From positions 1-64,000 of the forward strand of contig CALRZN010000016.1 in assembly GCA_943372645.1 (NCBI GenBank): a stretch of DNA of 64,000 nt, given 5' to 3'. Shown in pieces: positions 50,175 to 60,100 of this stretch. The notes beneath the pieces were generated by a model, which was given only the letters and a program-made list of their open reading frames with translations, had not been told where the DNA came from and searched no databases. Each line of letters begins with the position of its first letter. Positions within the stretch are counted from its first letter, which is position 1. Source of the stretch: VBWE01 sp943372645. Lineage in GTDB: Bacteria; Bacteroidota; Bacteroidia; Palsa-965. A program made the translations under genes and the position numbers.

Positions 50175-50650
50175 ATCTGTTCGAAAAAGAATTAACAGCA
50201 ATAGTTACTCTTTTAAACAAGCATGAAGTTCGTTTCATTCTGGTTGGTGGACTTGCAGTTAATTTTCATGGATTTTCACGTTCAACCGGTGATGTAGACC
50301 TCTGGCTTGAAGACACGCCATCAAACAGATCGAATCTTGTTAATGCACTTAAAGAATTTGGTGTTAGTGGAGCGGAGGCTTTTCATACGTTCCCATTGAT
50401 TGCAGGATTTGCAGAGGTGTTACTTGACAATGGTATTTATGTTGACCTGATGGCACAAATGATAGTTTTAAAACAAAATGACTTTGCAATGTGTCTTCAG
50501 GCTGCCGAAGAATATAAGTTAAACGATGATTGCAGTATTAAAGTACTTCAAATAAATCACCTGATAAAAGAAAAGGAAGGATCTGGACGCGAAAAAGATT
50601 TGAATGATGCAGAAAAACTAAAAAACCTGTTTCGCGACAAAAAGAACTAA
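50171..50650 (+). CDS. MNT-type nucleotidyltransferase
   Basis: The 159-residue protein has the minimal nucleotidyltransferase core: FILVGGLAVNFHGFSRSTGDVDLWLED, with the GG and the catalytic Asp-x-Asp of DVDLW, and a downstream IYVDLM third acid. Such proteins belong to the MNT/AbiE-like or DUF6036 groups. It is more A+T-rich than the suf genes around it and starts with a 4-bp overlap with the preceding small gene. It interrupts sufA and sufB by about 670 bp together with its partner, so horizontal insertion into the operon is likely. Confidence 0.85.
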   Translation: MNLFEKELTAIVTLLNKHEVRFILVGGLAVNFHGFSRSTGDVDLWLEDTPSNRSNLVNALKEFGVSGAEAFHTFPLIAGFAEVLLDNGIYVDLMAQMIVLKQNDFAMCLQAAEEYKLNDDCSIKVLQINHLIKEKEGSGREKDLNDAEKLKNLFRDKKN

Positions 50651-50651
50651 C

Positions 50652-52112
50652 ATGGCAGACCAGAATCAGATTCTCGAAGACTTCACGAACAGTGAATACA
50701 AATATGGTTTCGTCAGCGACATCGAAACCGACTTTGCGCCGAAAGGCCTGAGTGAAGAAATTGTCCGTTTTATTTCGGCCAAAAAAAACGAGCCGGAATG
50801 GATGCTCGAATACCGCCTCAAAGCGTTCCGCCACTGGCAAACGATGCAGGAGCCGAAATACTGGCCCAACCTGCATTACAAGTCGGTTGATTTCCAGGGC
50901 ATCTCGTACTACGCTGCGCCGAAGAAAAAAGCAACTGTTGCCAGTTTCGATGAAGTGGATCCGGAACTTTTGAAAACGTTCGAAAAACTCGGCATCTCGC
51001 TTGAAGAACAGAAACGCCTCGTGGGCATGGAATCGCGCATTGCGGTGGATGCGGTGATCGACAGCGTTTCGGTAAAAACAACATTTAAAGAAGTACTCGC
51101 TGAAAAAGGAATCATCTTCTGTTCGTTCAGCGAAGCCGTGCAGGAACACCCGGAACTCGTGCAGAAATACATGGGCATGGTGGTTCCGCATACCGATAAT
51201 TTTTACGCGGCTTTAAATGCAGCCGTGTTCAGCGACGGTTCGTTCTGTTACATCCCGAAAGGCGTACGCTGCCCGATGGAACTCAGCACGTACTTCCGCA
51301 TCAACTCGGCCGGTACCGGTCAGTTCGAACGCACGCTGCTCATTGCCGACGAAGGTGCTTATGTAAGTTACCTCGAAGGCTGTACCGCACCGCAGCGCGA
51401 CGAAAACCAGCTGCACGCCGCCGTGGTGGAAATTGTGGCACACCGCAATGCCGAAGTAAAATATTCAACTGTACAGAACTGGTATCCCGGCGATAAAGAA
51501 GGCAAAGGCGGCATCTATAATTTTGTGACCAAACGCGGCATCTGCCTCGAAGAAAATTCGAAAATTTCGTGGACACAGGTCGAAACCGGTTCTGCCATTA
51601 CCTGGAAATATCCGTCTGTAATTCTCAAAGGCGATAACTCCATCGGCGAATTTTATTCCGTTGCTGTTACCAATAACATGCAGCAGGCCGATACCGGCAC
51701 CAAGATGATGCATATCGGTAAAAACACGCGCAGCACCATTGTATCAAAAGGAATTTCAGCCGGCAAAAGTCAGAACAGTTACCGCGGCCTGGTGCGCGTG
51801 GGCAAAGGTGCACACAACGCACGCAACTTTTCGCAGTGCGATTCGCTGCTGATGGGCGACAAGTGCGGGGCGCATACGTTTCCGTACATCGAAATCAACA
51901 ACAAATCCGCCATCGTGGAGCATGAAGCCACCACGTCGAAAATCGGGGAAGACCAGATTTTTTATTGCAAACAGCGCGGCATTGATACCGAAAAAGCAAT
52001 CGGCCTCATCGTAAACGGTTACTGCCGCGAAGTGCTCAACCAGCTGCCCATGGAGTTTGCCGTGGAAGCGCAGAAACTGCTGAGTGTTTCTCTGGAAGGA
52101 AGTGTAGGATAA
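50652..52112 (+). CDS. sufB: Fe-S cluster assembly scaffold SufB
   Basis: The 486-residue protein of the SufB/SufD family is the main scaffold on which clusters are built with SufC and SufD. It shows KGVRCPMELSTYFRINSAGTG, FERTLLIADEGAYVSYLEGC (containing a conserved Cys), IYNFVTKRGICLEENSKISWTQ, NARNFSQCDSLLMGDKCGAHTFP and EHEATTSKIGEDQIFYCKQRGID. Its start follows the nucleotidyltransferase by 1 bp. Confidence 0.96.
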   Translation: MADQNQILEDFTNSEYKYGFVSDIETDFAPKGLSEEIVRFISAKKNEPEWMLEYRLKAFRHWQTMQEPKYWPNLHYKSVDFQGISYYAAPKKKATVASFDEVDPELLKTFEKLGISLEEQKRLVGMESRIAVDAVIDSVSVKTTFKEVLAEKGIIFCSFSEAVQEHPELVQKYMGMVVPHTDNFYAALNAAVFSDGSFCYIPKGVRCPMELSTYFRINSAGTGQFERTLLIADEGAYVSYLEGCTAPQRDENQLHAAVVEIVAHRNAEVKYSTVQNWYPGDKEGKGGIYNFVTKRGICLEENSKISWTQVETGSAITWKYPSVILKGDNSIGEFYSVAVTNNMQQADTGTKMMHIGKNTRSTIVSKGISAGKSQNSYRGLVRVGKGAHNARNFSQCDSLLMGDKCGAHTFPYIEINNKSAIVEHEATTSKIGEDQIFYCKQRGIDTEKAIGLIVNGYCREVLNQLPMEFAVEAQKLLSVSLEGSVG

Positions 52113-52138
52113 ACATTATAACGAACAGCATACATCAA

Positions 52139-52894
52139 ATGATCTCCATTAAAAATCTCCACGCATCGGTGGAAGGAAAAGAAATCCTGCGCGGACTCAA
52201 CCTCGAGGTGAAAGCCGGTGAAGTACACGCCATCATGGGGCCGAACGGTTCCGGCAAAAGCACGTTGGCCTCGGTGCTGGCGGGCCGCGCCGATTACGAA
52301 GTAACTGCAGGCGAAGTCAAATTCAACGGCAAAGACCTGCTCGAACTTTCGCCCGAAGACCGTGCGCGTGAGGGACTGTTTCTTGCGTTTCAGTACCCGG
52401 TAGAAATTCCGGGCGTGAGCAACATCAACTTCCTGAAAACCGCCATCAACGAAATACGCGCATATCACAACCTCGGTCCGATTGAACCGAAAGCTTTCCT
52501 GGCGCTCGTAAAAGAAAAACAGAAACTCGTTGAACTGGATGGCAAACTTGCAAACCGTTCGGTAAACGAAGGGTTCTCCGGCGGTGAGAAAAAACGCAAC
52601 GAAATTTTCCAGATGGCCATGCTCGAACCGAAACTGGCGATACTGGATGAAACCGATTCCGGACTTGATATTGATGCGCTGCGCATTGTGGCAAACGGTG
52701 TAAACCAGCTGCGCGATGCCGGCCGTTCGTTCATCGTGGTAACACACTACCAGCGCCTGCTCGATTATATTGTTCCCGATCATGTGCATGTATTGTACAA
52801 CGGACGCATTGTAAAATCGGGCCCGAAAGAACTCGCGCTCGAACTGGAAGAAAAAGGATACGACTGGATTAAAGCAGAAACTGCCGCGGTATGA
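52139..52894 (+). CDS. sufC: SUF ATPase SufC
   Basis: The 251-residue ABC-type ATPase that energises SufBD has Walker A GPNGSGKST near residue 37, the signature SGGEKKRNEIFQMAML and Walker B LAILDETDSGLDIDALR followed by VVTHYQRLLDYI. It overlaps sufD by four bases (ATGA). Confidence 0.97.
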   Translation: MISIKNLHASVEGKEILRGLNLEVKAGEVHAIMGPNGSGKSTLASVLAGRADYEVTAGEVKFNGKDLLELSPEDRAREGLFLAFQYPVEIPGVSNINFLKTAINEIRAYHNLGPIEPKAFLALVKEKQKLVELDGKLANRSVNEGFSGGEKKRNEIFQMAMLEPKLAILDETDSGLDIDALRIVANGVNQLRDAGRSFIVVTHYQRLLDYIVPDHVHVLYNGRIVKSGPKELALELEEKGYDWIKAETAAV

Positions 52895-54195
52895 GTACAG
52901 AAGTAACAACAACCGGCATCAACGAACGCCTCCTCGCACATTTCGAGGCAGTGGCAGGCACGTTGCCCGGCAGTCAGCAGGTGCGCCGCGATGCCGCCGC
53001 TATATTCAGCAGCGCCGGTGTTCCCACCCGCCGCACCGAAGATTATAAATACCTGCAGCTCGAAACGCTGCTTAAAAAAGACTACGGCTTCCGCACCGAT
53101 AACATGCGCTGGCTGGGTCCGGATGATATTACCCGCCTTGCACTTATTCCCGAAGGCATTGTGGTGGTGATTGTAAACGGGCATTTTGCTTCAGCACTTT
53201 CACGGCTTGATAAACTGCCTGCCGGTTTACGAATAATACCGTTGGTAGATGCACTTGCAGCTGATGCAACCGCACAGGCGCATTTCGGAAAATATACGGC
53301 CGGTACTGCCGATGCCATGATTGCATTAAACACCATGCTGGCTGCCGATGGTGTTTTTATTCATGCCGAAAAAGGAGCCTGTGTGGATGAAACACCGGTG
53401 CAGATTATACATATTGCCGACAACGAAGTGGCTTCGATAAACCACCCGCGAAACCTGGTGGTGGCCGATGAAAACGCACAGCTTACGATTATTGAAACAT
53501 TCGAAAGCATTGGCCCGGTAAAATCATTTACGAATGCACTTACTGAAGTTGCGGTTGCTCCGTTTGCCCGCGTGGCGCATTACCGCCTGCAGGTACAGGC
53601 CGAAAATGCAAACCTCGTGAGCACCGTGCAGGCCAATGTGGATCACACGAGCAACTACACCACGCACACCTACACCCTCGGCGGTGCACTCGTACGTAAC
53701 AACCTGAACAATGTACTCGCCGGCAAAGGCTGCGAAGTACACCTGTTTGGTTTGTACCTGCCGAAAGGCAGCCAGGTGGTGGACAACCACACGGTTGTTG
53801 ATCATACGGTGCCGAACTGCATGAGCAACGAACTGTATAAAGGCGTTGTAAATGACAAAGCCACGGCGGTGTTCAACGGAAAAATATTCGTTCGTCCTGA
53901 CGCGCAGAAAACCAATGCGTACCAGACGAACAAAAACATCCTGCTCAGCGACGATGCATCAGTGAATACCAAACCGCAGCTTGAAATTTATGCTGACGAT
54001 GTGAAATGCAGCCACGGTACTTCTACCGGCCGCATGGACGAAGAAGCACTGTTTTACCTGCGTGCCCGTGGCATCGGTGAAGACAGTGCGCGTAAATTAC
54101 TCGTACATGCCTTCGCAGGCGAAGTGGTTGACAACATCACTATTGAACCGGTAAAAAATTATGTGCTCGCCCGCATTGCGGATGCACTGGACTAA
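52891..54195 (+). CDS. sufD: SUF scaffold partner SufD
   Basis: The 434-residue protein of the SufB/D family pairs with SufB. The late motif VNDKATAVFNGKIFVRPDAQKTNAYQTNKN and the LEIYADDVKCSHGTSTGRMDEEALFYLRARGI segment with its histidine and cysteine are diagnostic. The N-terminal third is variable, as usual. Confidence 0.95.
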   Translation: MSTEVTTTGINERLLAHFEAVAGTLPGSQQVRRDAAAIFSSAGVPTRRTEDYKYLQLETLLKKDYGFRTDNMRWLGPDDITRLALIPEGIVVVIVNGHFASALSRLDKLPAGLRIIPLVDALAADATAQAHFGKYTAGTADAMIALNTMLAADGVFIHAEKGACVDETPVQIIHIADNEVASINHPRNLVVADENAQLTIIETFESIGPVKSFTNALTEVAVAPFARVAHYRLQVQAENANLVSTVQANVDHTSNYTTHTYTLGGALVRNNLNNVLAGKGCEVHLFGLYLPKGSQVVDNHTVVDHTVPNCMSNELYKGVVNDKATAVFNGKIFVRPDAQKTNAYQTNKNILLSDDASVNTKPQLEIYADDVKCSHGTSTGRMDEEALFYLRARGIGEDSARKLLVHAFAGEVVDNITIEPVKNYVLARIADALD

Positions 54196-54200
54196 CTCAC

Positions 54201-55442
54201 ATGGAAAAGCAGCTCAAAGCAACGGTTACCGATCTTGCGTTTACCCGCAGTGATTTCCCCGTGCTTTCGCGCAGCGTAAACGCCCGCCCGCTGGTGTACC
54301 TGGATAACGGAGCCACCACGCAGAAACCGTTTGAAGTAATTGATGCGATTTCCAATTATTATTCGTCGTACAATGCCAATATTCACCGCGGCGTACACAC
54401 CCTGAGCCAGGAAGCATCAGCTGCGTACGAAGCGGCGCGTGCAAAAGTGGCGGCGTTTATACATGCGGGCAGCGACCAGGAAATTATTTTTACCCGCGGC
54501 ACCACCGAAAGTATAAATCTTGTTGCGGCCACCTTCGGGCGGATGCACGTGCAGGCGGGTGATGAAATTCTGATCACCGGCATGGAGCACCATTCCAATA
54601 TTGTGCCCTGGCAATTGCTGTGCGAAGAAAAACAGGCAAGGCTGGTGGTGGTTCCGGTTGACGACCAGGGCGCGTTTTCCATAAACGATTTTGAAAAAAA
54701 CATAACCGCGGTTACGAAATTAATTGCCGTAACGCACGTTTCCAACACACTCGGCACCGTTAACCCGGTGAAGGAACTGATTGCAATTGCACACCGCCTC
54801 AACATTCCCGTACTGGTAGATGGCGCGCAGGCTGTGCCACACATGGCGGTGGATGTTACCGACCTCGATGCTGATTTTTATGCATTTTCGGGCCACAAAA
54901 TTTTCGGACCAACGGGAATCGGTGTACTGTATGTAAAAGCAGCACTGCTTTCTGAAATGCCACCGTACCAGGGCGGGGGCGGCATCATTAAAACGGTGAC
55001 GTTTGAAAAAACGACATACGTAGATGGCCCGCTGAAGTTTGAAGCCGGTACACCCGACATTGCAGGAGCCATCGGCCTGGGCGCTGCGCTCGATTATGTT
55101 TCGCACATCGGCATGGATCATATCCGCGCTTATGAACATGAACTGCTGCAGGATGCTACGGCAAAACTGTTGCAGATTCCTGGCCTGCGTATTATCGGTA
55201 CTGCTGCAGAAAAAGCGGCCGTTATTTCATTTGTGGTGGAAGGTATTCACCCGTTTGATATCGGTACCATTCTCGATCAGCAGGGCATTGCGGTGCGTAC
55301 CGGTCACCATTGTACACAGCCGCTGATGGAACGTTTCGGAATTCCCGGAACCGTGCGTGCCTCGTTTGCGTTTTACAATACACACGAAGAAATTGATCAA
55401 CTGGTTACCGGCCTGCAGAAGGCCATCAAGATGCTGAAGTAA
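54201..55442 (+). CDS. sufS: SUF cysteine desulfurase SufS
   Basis: The 413-residue PLP enzyme supplies sulfur from cysteine. It has YLDNGATTQKP, the substrate region RGVHTLSQEAS, the PLP-binding Lys in FSGHKIFGPTGIGVLY and the active-site Cys in RTGHHCTQPLMERF. It works with SufE, whose gene overlaps it by one base. Confidence 0.96.
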   Translation: MEKQLKATVTDLAFTRSDFPVLSRSVNARPLVYLDNGATTQKPFEVIDAISNYYSSYNANIHRGVHTLSQEASAAYEAARAKVAAFIHAGSDQEIIFTRGTTESINLVAATFGRMHVQAGDEILITGMEHHSNIVPWQLLCEEKQARLVVVPVDDQGAFSINDFEKNITAVTKLIAVTHVSNTLGTVNPVKELIAIAHRLNIPVLVDGAQAVPHMAVDVTDLDADFYAFSGHKIFGPTGIGVLYVKAALLSEMPPYQGGGGIIKTVTFEKTTYVDGPLKFEAGTPDIAGAIGLGAALDYVSHIGMDHIRAYEHELLQDATAKLLQIPGLRIIGTAAEKAAVISFVVEGIHPFDIGTILDQQGIAVRTGHHCTQPLMERFGIPGTVRASFAFYNTHEEIDQLVTGLQKAIKMLK

Positions 55443-55867
55443 TGACGATCGCCGAAACAGAAAACGAAATAACAGAAGAGTTCGCCATGTTCGATCAGTG
55501 GGACGACAAGTACCAGTACCTGATTGATATGGGCAAAGCCCTGCCGCCGATGGCAGATGCATTAAAAACAGACGACCGCATCATCAAAGGCTGCCAGAGC
55601 CGCGTGTGGCTGCACAGTGAACTGAAAGACGGCCATGTTGTTTTTACAGCCGACAGTGATGCGATTATTACCCGGGGCATGGTGGCACTGATGGTGCGCG
55701 TGCTTTCAGAACATACACCCGATGAAATTCTCAGCGCCGATCTTGGTTTTGTAGATGCCATCGGGTTAAAACAGCACCTGTCACCCACCCGCGCAAACGG
55801 GCTGGTGGCCATGATCAGACAAATGAAATTAGATGCGCTTGCACTCAAAGCGCGCGTAACCGAATAG
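55442..55867 (+). CDS. sufE: Sulfur acceptor SufE
   Basis: The 141-residue protein accepts persulfide sulfur from SufS through the Cys in IIKGCQSRVWLHSEL. LIDMGKALPPM and LSADLGFVDAIGLKQHLSPTRANGL are family signatures. It overlaps sufS by one base. Confidence 0.95.
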   Translation: MTIAETENEITEEFAMFDQWDDKYQYLIDMGKALPPMADALKTDDRIIKGCQSRVWLHSELKDGHVVFTADSDAIITRGMVALMVRVLSEHTPDEILSADLGFVDAIGLKQHLSPTRANGLVAMIRQMKLDALALKARVTE

Positions 55868-55878
55868 AACAGCAACAC

Positions 55879-56208
55879 ATGCCTGCGATAATTATTTCGA
55901 AAGATGCTGCATTTGCACAACGGGTGATTGACATGATCAAAACCTGTTACGATCCCGAAATCCCCGTGGATATCTGGGAACTCGGATTGATTTACGAAAT
56001 CAATGTGTCCGATGAAAAGAATGTAAACATCAGCATGACGCTTACTTCGCCCAACTGCCCCGCGGCTGAATCACTTCCTTTAGATGTGGAAACCCGCGTA
56101 AAAGAAATTGAAGGCGTTGGTGTGGTAAAAGTAGAAGTGGTGTTTGAACCGCCGTGGGAAAAAGAAATGATGAGCGAAGTAGCCCAGCTTGAACTCGGTT
56201 TCATGTAA
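55879..56208 (+). CDS. DUF59/SUF-associated protein (SufT-like)
   Basis: The 109-residue protein of the DUF59/MIP18 family has YDPEIPVDIWELGLIYEI, the DPEIPV core and SPNCPAAESLP around its cysteine. Such proteins help in iron-sulfur maturation and are regularly encoded with SUF genes. It follows sufE by 11 bp. Confidence 0.9.
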   Translation: MPAIIISKDAAFAQRVIDMIKTCYDPEIPVDIWELGLIYEINVSDEKNVNISMTLTSPNCPAAESLPLDVETRVKEIEGVGVVKVEVVFEPPWEKEMMSEVAQLELGFM

Positions 56209-56215
56209 TACGACG

Positions 56216-56725
56216 ATGGACGAAATTGTAAACAAAGTAGCCGGCAGCGGACTCGTCACCATTGACCTCGAGGAATTTTATCCGAAGGGCGAACGGGTGG
56301 TGCTCGATATTAAGGACCATTTATTCCAGGGCCTGCTGCTGCGCGAAAAAGATTTTCGTGAATTTATCAAACAGGAAGACTGGAGCAAATACAACAACAT
56401 GTATGTTGCGGTTACCTGTTCGGCCGATGCCATTATTCCTACCTGGGCGTATATGCTGCTTGCTTCGGCGCTCGAACCGTTTGCAAAAAAAGTAGTTTTC
56501 GGTTCAGCTGAAACATTGGAAACGGTTTTGTATGATGAACTGCTCCGCAACCTGGATGTGCAGCAATACAAAGACGCCCGCGTGGTGATCAAAGGCTGCG
56601 GCAACCTGCCCGTGCCCCGGGCCGCGTATGTAGAACTCACACGCCTGCTGCGCCCGCATGTAAAAAGTATTATGTATGGCGAACCGTGTTCAACGGTACC
56701 GATTTACAAACAGCCCAAAGCATAA
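56216..56725 (+). CDS. DUF2480 family protein at the end of the suf operon
   Basis: Starting at MDEIVNKVAGSGLVTIDLEE the protein has 169 residues with the family pattern GERVVLDIKDHLFQGLLLREKDFREFI, VTCSADAIIPTWAYMLLA, VIKGCGNLPVPRAAYVE and YGEPCSTVPIYK. I recall it as frequently encoded at the end of Bacteroidota suf operons; its function is unknown, but its cysteines and position suggest a link with iron-sulfur work. An earlier ATG at 56189 overlaps the preceding gene and is not preferred. Confidence 0.88.
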   Translation: MDEIVNKVAGSGLVTIDLEEFYPKGERVVLDIKDHLFQGLLLREKDFREFIKQEDWSKYNNMYVAVTCSADAIIPTWAYMLLASALEPFAKKVVFGSAETLETVLYDELLRNLDVQQYKDARVVIKGCGNLPVPRAAYVELTRLLRPHVKSIMYGEPCSTVPIYKQPKA

Positions 56726-56755
56726 AAAAGGCTTCCGTTTCGGGAAGCCTTTTTT
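56724..56755 (+). terminator. Terminator of the suf operon
   Basis: AAAAAAGGCTTCC and GGAAGCCTTTTTT pair perfectly (13 bp) around a 6-base loop, and T-runs occur on both strands. It overlaps the end of the DUF2480 gene. Confidence 0.93.
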
Positions 56756-56804
56756 GTTTTATGTTGAAAATGATCGTTCAAAGTCGACAAGAAATAAAAC
56801 ACGT

Positions 56805-57107
56805 ACGTCAGTTCGAGCGGCAGTCGAAATAATAAAGTAACAAATACATACGTCAGTTCGAGCGGCAGTCGAGATAATAAAGTAACAAATTCATACGTCA
56901 GTTCGAGCGGCAGTCGAAATAATAAAGTAACAAATACATACGTCAGTTCGAGCGGCAGTCGAGATAATAAAGTAACAAATACATACGTCAGTTCGAGCGG
57001 CAGTCGAGATAATAAAGTAACAAATTCATACGTCAGTTCGAGCGGCAGTCGAGAACAGTGATGTAAGATCGTATAAAACCTGTTCTCGCCTGCCGCTCGA
57101 ACTGACG
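56805..57107. repeat. Tandem array: six direct copies of 45-bp period and one inverted copy
   Basis: The core ACGTCAGTTCGAGCGGCAGT begins at 56805, 56850, 56895, 56940, 56985 and 57030, always 45 bp apart, with a spacer (AATAATAAAGTAACAAAT-like) that is also nearly constant. At 57081-57107 the core with its flank is present inverted with one mismatch, so the array ends in a long potential stem-loop. It lies between convergent genes (suf operon and the 1085-residue cargo gene). The same core occurs in the array at 1-147. Confidence 0.95.
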
Positions 57108-57111
57108 GTAA

Positions 57112-60100
57112 TTAGCGCACCACCATTTTCAAAATGCGTGATGCATTTCCCGACTGCAGTTTCACATAATACATGCCTGCCGCTGCTTCCGGAAGCACGA
57201 TGTCTTTTTCAAACACCTGTGCATCGGCATTGAACTGCTGCGCAAAAATCATGCGGCCATGCAGATCAAAAATAGTGATGTTCAGTTCCTGTGCAAGTCC
57301 TGCGCCCAGGCTGAGGTGGAAACTGCCGCTGTTCGGATTCGGATACAGCTGCATGTTTGCAAGCAGCGCCTGTTCGGTAATGCCTACGCAGGCATTTACC
57401 GTGTAGGTTACGTTTGCCGTATCAGAGCAACCGTTGCCATTGGTGTATGCATACCCGATGGAGTAATTACCTACACCGGCAACGCCCGGCGTAAATGTTC
57501 CGCCGCTTACGCCAACACCGAAATAGGTTCCGCCTGCCGGTGAACCACCGCTGATGGCAAACGCGCCGTCATCCACACACACCGTGGTGTTGCCGGTAAA
57601 CGTTACTGCAGGAAGCGGGTTCACGGTAATGGTAACGCTGGTATCAGCTGTACAGCCTGCACCGTTGATGCCGGAAACGGTATATGTTGAAGTTGTTACC
57701 GGCGAAACTGTAATCGTTTGAATGCTGAAGTTGCCCGGATTCCATACATAGTTCAATGCGCCGGTGCCGGTGAGTGTAACGCTCTCGCCCGCGCAGATCA
57801 CGGTATCCGAAGCTGTAATCCCGATATCCGGTAAAGCATTCACTGTTACCTGCACGGTATCTGATGCAAAACAACCGTTACTGTCTGTTCCGGTTACCAT
57901 GTAACTGCCTGTTACTGCCGGGAACACCGTTACGTTAGCCGTGCTGTCGTTGGTGGGCTGCCAGTTGTAGCTTGTGCCGCCGGTTGCCGAAAGGGTTACC
58001 GAATCGCCGAGACAGATGGCGGATGAACTGATGGAGGCAACAATTGCCGGGAAGGGATAAACGGTTGCAAGTGCAGTTGTATCACCAACACAACCGGTAT
58101 TCGGATCGGTGTAGGTGTATGTGATGCTGTAGTTGCCCGGACCCACAAGCTGCGGATCAAATGTTCCGCCGCTAACGCCAGGTCCGCTGAATGTACCGCC
58201 GCCCGGGTTGGGCGCAGGACAGTTGACGGGTGCATCGGTCGGGCACAGGCCGAAAGATGCAGGTGATAATGTTACCACCGGAATCGGGTTAACCGTTACA
58301 GCAACCGAATCGGATGATGCGCAGCCGTTGCCGGTAAGTCCGTTCACCACGTATGTTGTGGTTGTTCCAGGACTCACGGTTACTGTGGCTGATGAACTGC
58401 CGAGTGCAGGCCAGTTGTAGCTCGTTACACCGTTTGCAGTTACAGTTACCGAATCGCCGGCACAAATTGCGGCAGCAGAAACCACATGAACCATCGCAGT
58501 ATCTACGTTCACGGTCATCGTGGTATTTTCAGCACAACCACCCGAACCATTTACGGTAAGCGTATAGGTTGATGTTAATGCCGGACTCACGTTAACCGAA
58601 GTGCCGCTGCTGTTACCCGGATTCCAGGTGTAAGCGGTTCCGTTTCCGGTAACGCTGAGTGTGGTTGAATCGCCGGGGCAGATTTGTGTGGTACCTGCGG
58701 TTGTGTATGACAGTGGTGTAACTGTAATCGTATCGCGGCCAACGGCACAACCCGCGCGCGCAATAACAGTATATGACCCCGGAGTATTTACCGTAATGCT
58801 GTCGTTGGTTGAGTTGTTGCTCCACAGCATCTGGTTATACGTGCCGGTGATGCTGAGTACTGCCGGTGCGTTGTTGCACAGGATGTAACTGAGGCCCTGG
58901 TCAATGGCAACAGCAGCCGAAGGTACGTTGACTGAAAAATCGCTGTTTGAAAAAACAAGGTTATCAATAAACCGGAAGTTCGCAACCAGTGCCGGATCGT
59001 TGGAAGTGAAGATGCCTGTTACGGCCGCAATTTTATATTGCCCTGAAACCGGTTCAAGCAATTCCTGCGCAAATTTCGGATAAAACGCCTGCCCGTTCAG
59101 TGCAACCTGGCACGACGTAACATCGCGTGTGGTGGTGAGTTTGCGTGTGGTAATATTCAGTCCGCGTACAAACAGGTTGGGTGTCTGGTTGGCTGCGCCG
59201 AGGGTATAGGACGCATTATCGGCCCAGCCGTAAAAAAGTTTGGTGCCGTCGGCGCTGCGTGCAAGTTGCGGAGCCATGTCCATGGTAGTTGCATTCGGAG
59301 AAACGCCCCACGTACCACGGCCGGCGTTTACGTTGCTCACATCAATCACATTCCAGATGCCGGCGGTTTTTGTAATGTCCAGCATGTGGTGCCATTGCCC
59401 GTAAAAAATTGCATACGCATTGTTGCCGTTGCATATTGCAGAAAACAGGTGCGGTTCTCCGTTCACATCCACTTCCAGGTCCGATTCAAAATTGGTGCTC
59501 GGAAAATTGCCCGGTGACATATTGTTCGCAATGCAGTTGAACTGACCGAGGTCAATCTGCTCCGGGCCGCTCCAGGTTAAACCACCATCCGTGGTGTGCC
59601 AGAATGAAGGATAAAATGCATACGGTGTAGGTCCCGGCGTAAGGTGCGTCAGTACGCTGATCCAGCCAATCTGCCCGGTAGGATCAAATGCGATATTGTA
59701 ATCGCCCACCTGCGGAATCCCGCTGTATGCGGTATTAAACGTCGGGGTAATGGTATTGTTTACGGCCCACGTAATATCCGATGTTCCGTTCCACGTTCCT
59801 TTAAAAACACGGAACCCGGTGACTTGTGTGCCGTTGTTGATGGCATCAATGCTCCAGAACACGCCGGGCGCACCTTTTACGATCGTATGCGGAATAACCG
59901 TTTGTGTATTCGGCAGCCCGTAGTTTTCCGTATTACCGGTTCCGTTCAGCTGGCGCACCCCGTTTACATAGCCCTGGAACAATGCACCGTTAATGGTTGG
60001 AGCGAGGTAACCGATGTAAGCGTTATTGGGAACCGTATTGCCGGCCGGATTATAAAGCACAGCCTGCGGATAACGGGCCTGGAAGGTCATCAGCGGATTT

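Noticed and set aside
56805..57107. CRISPR array
   Set aside because: The period is regular, but the spacer part is conserved between units and no cas gene is near, so the whole unit is a tandem repeat.
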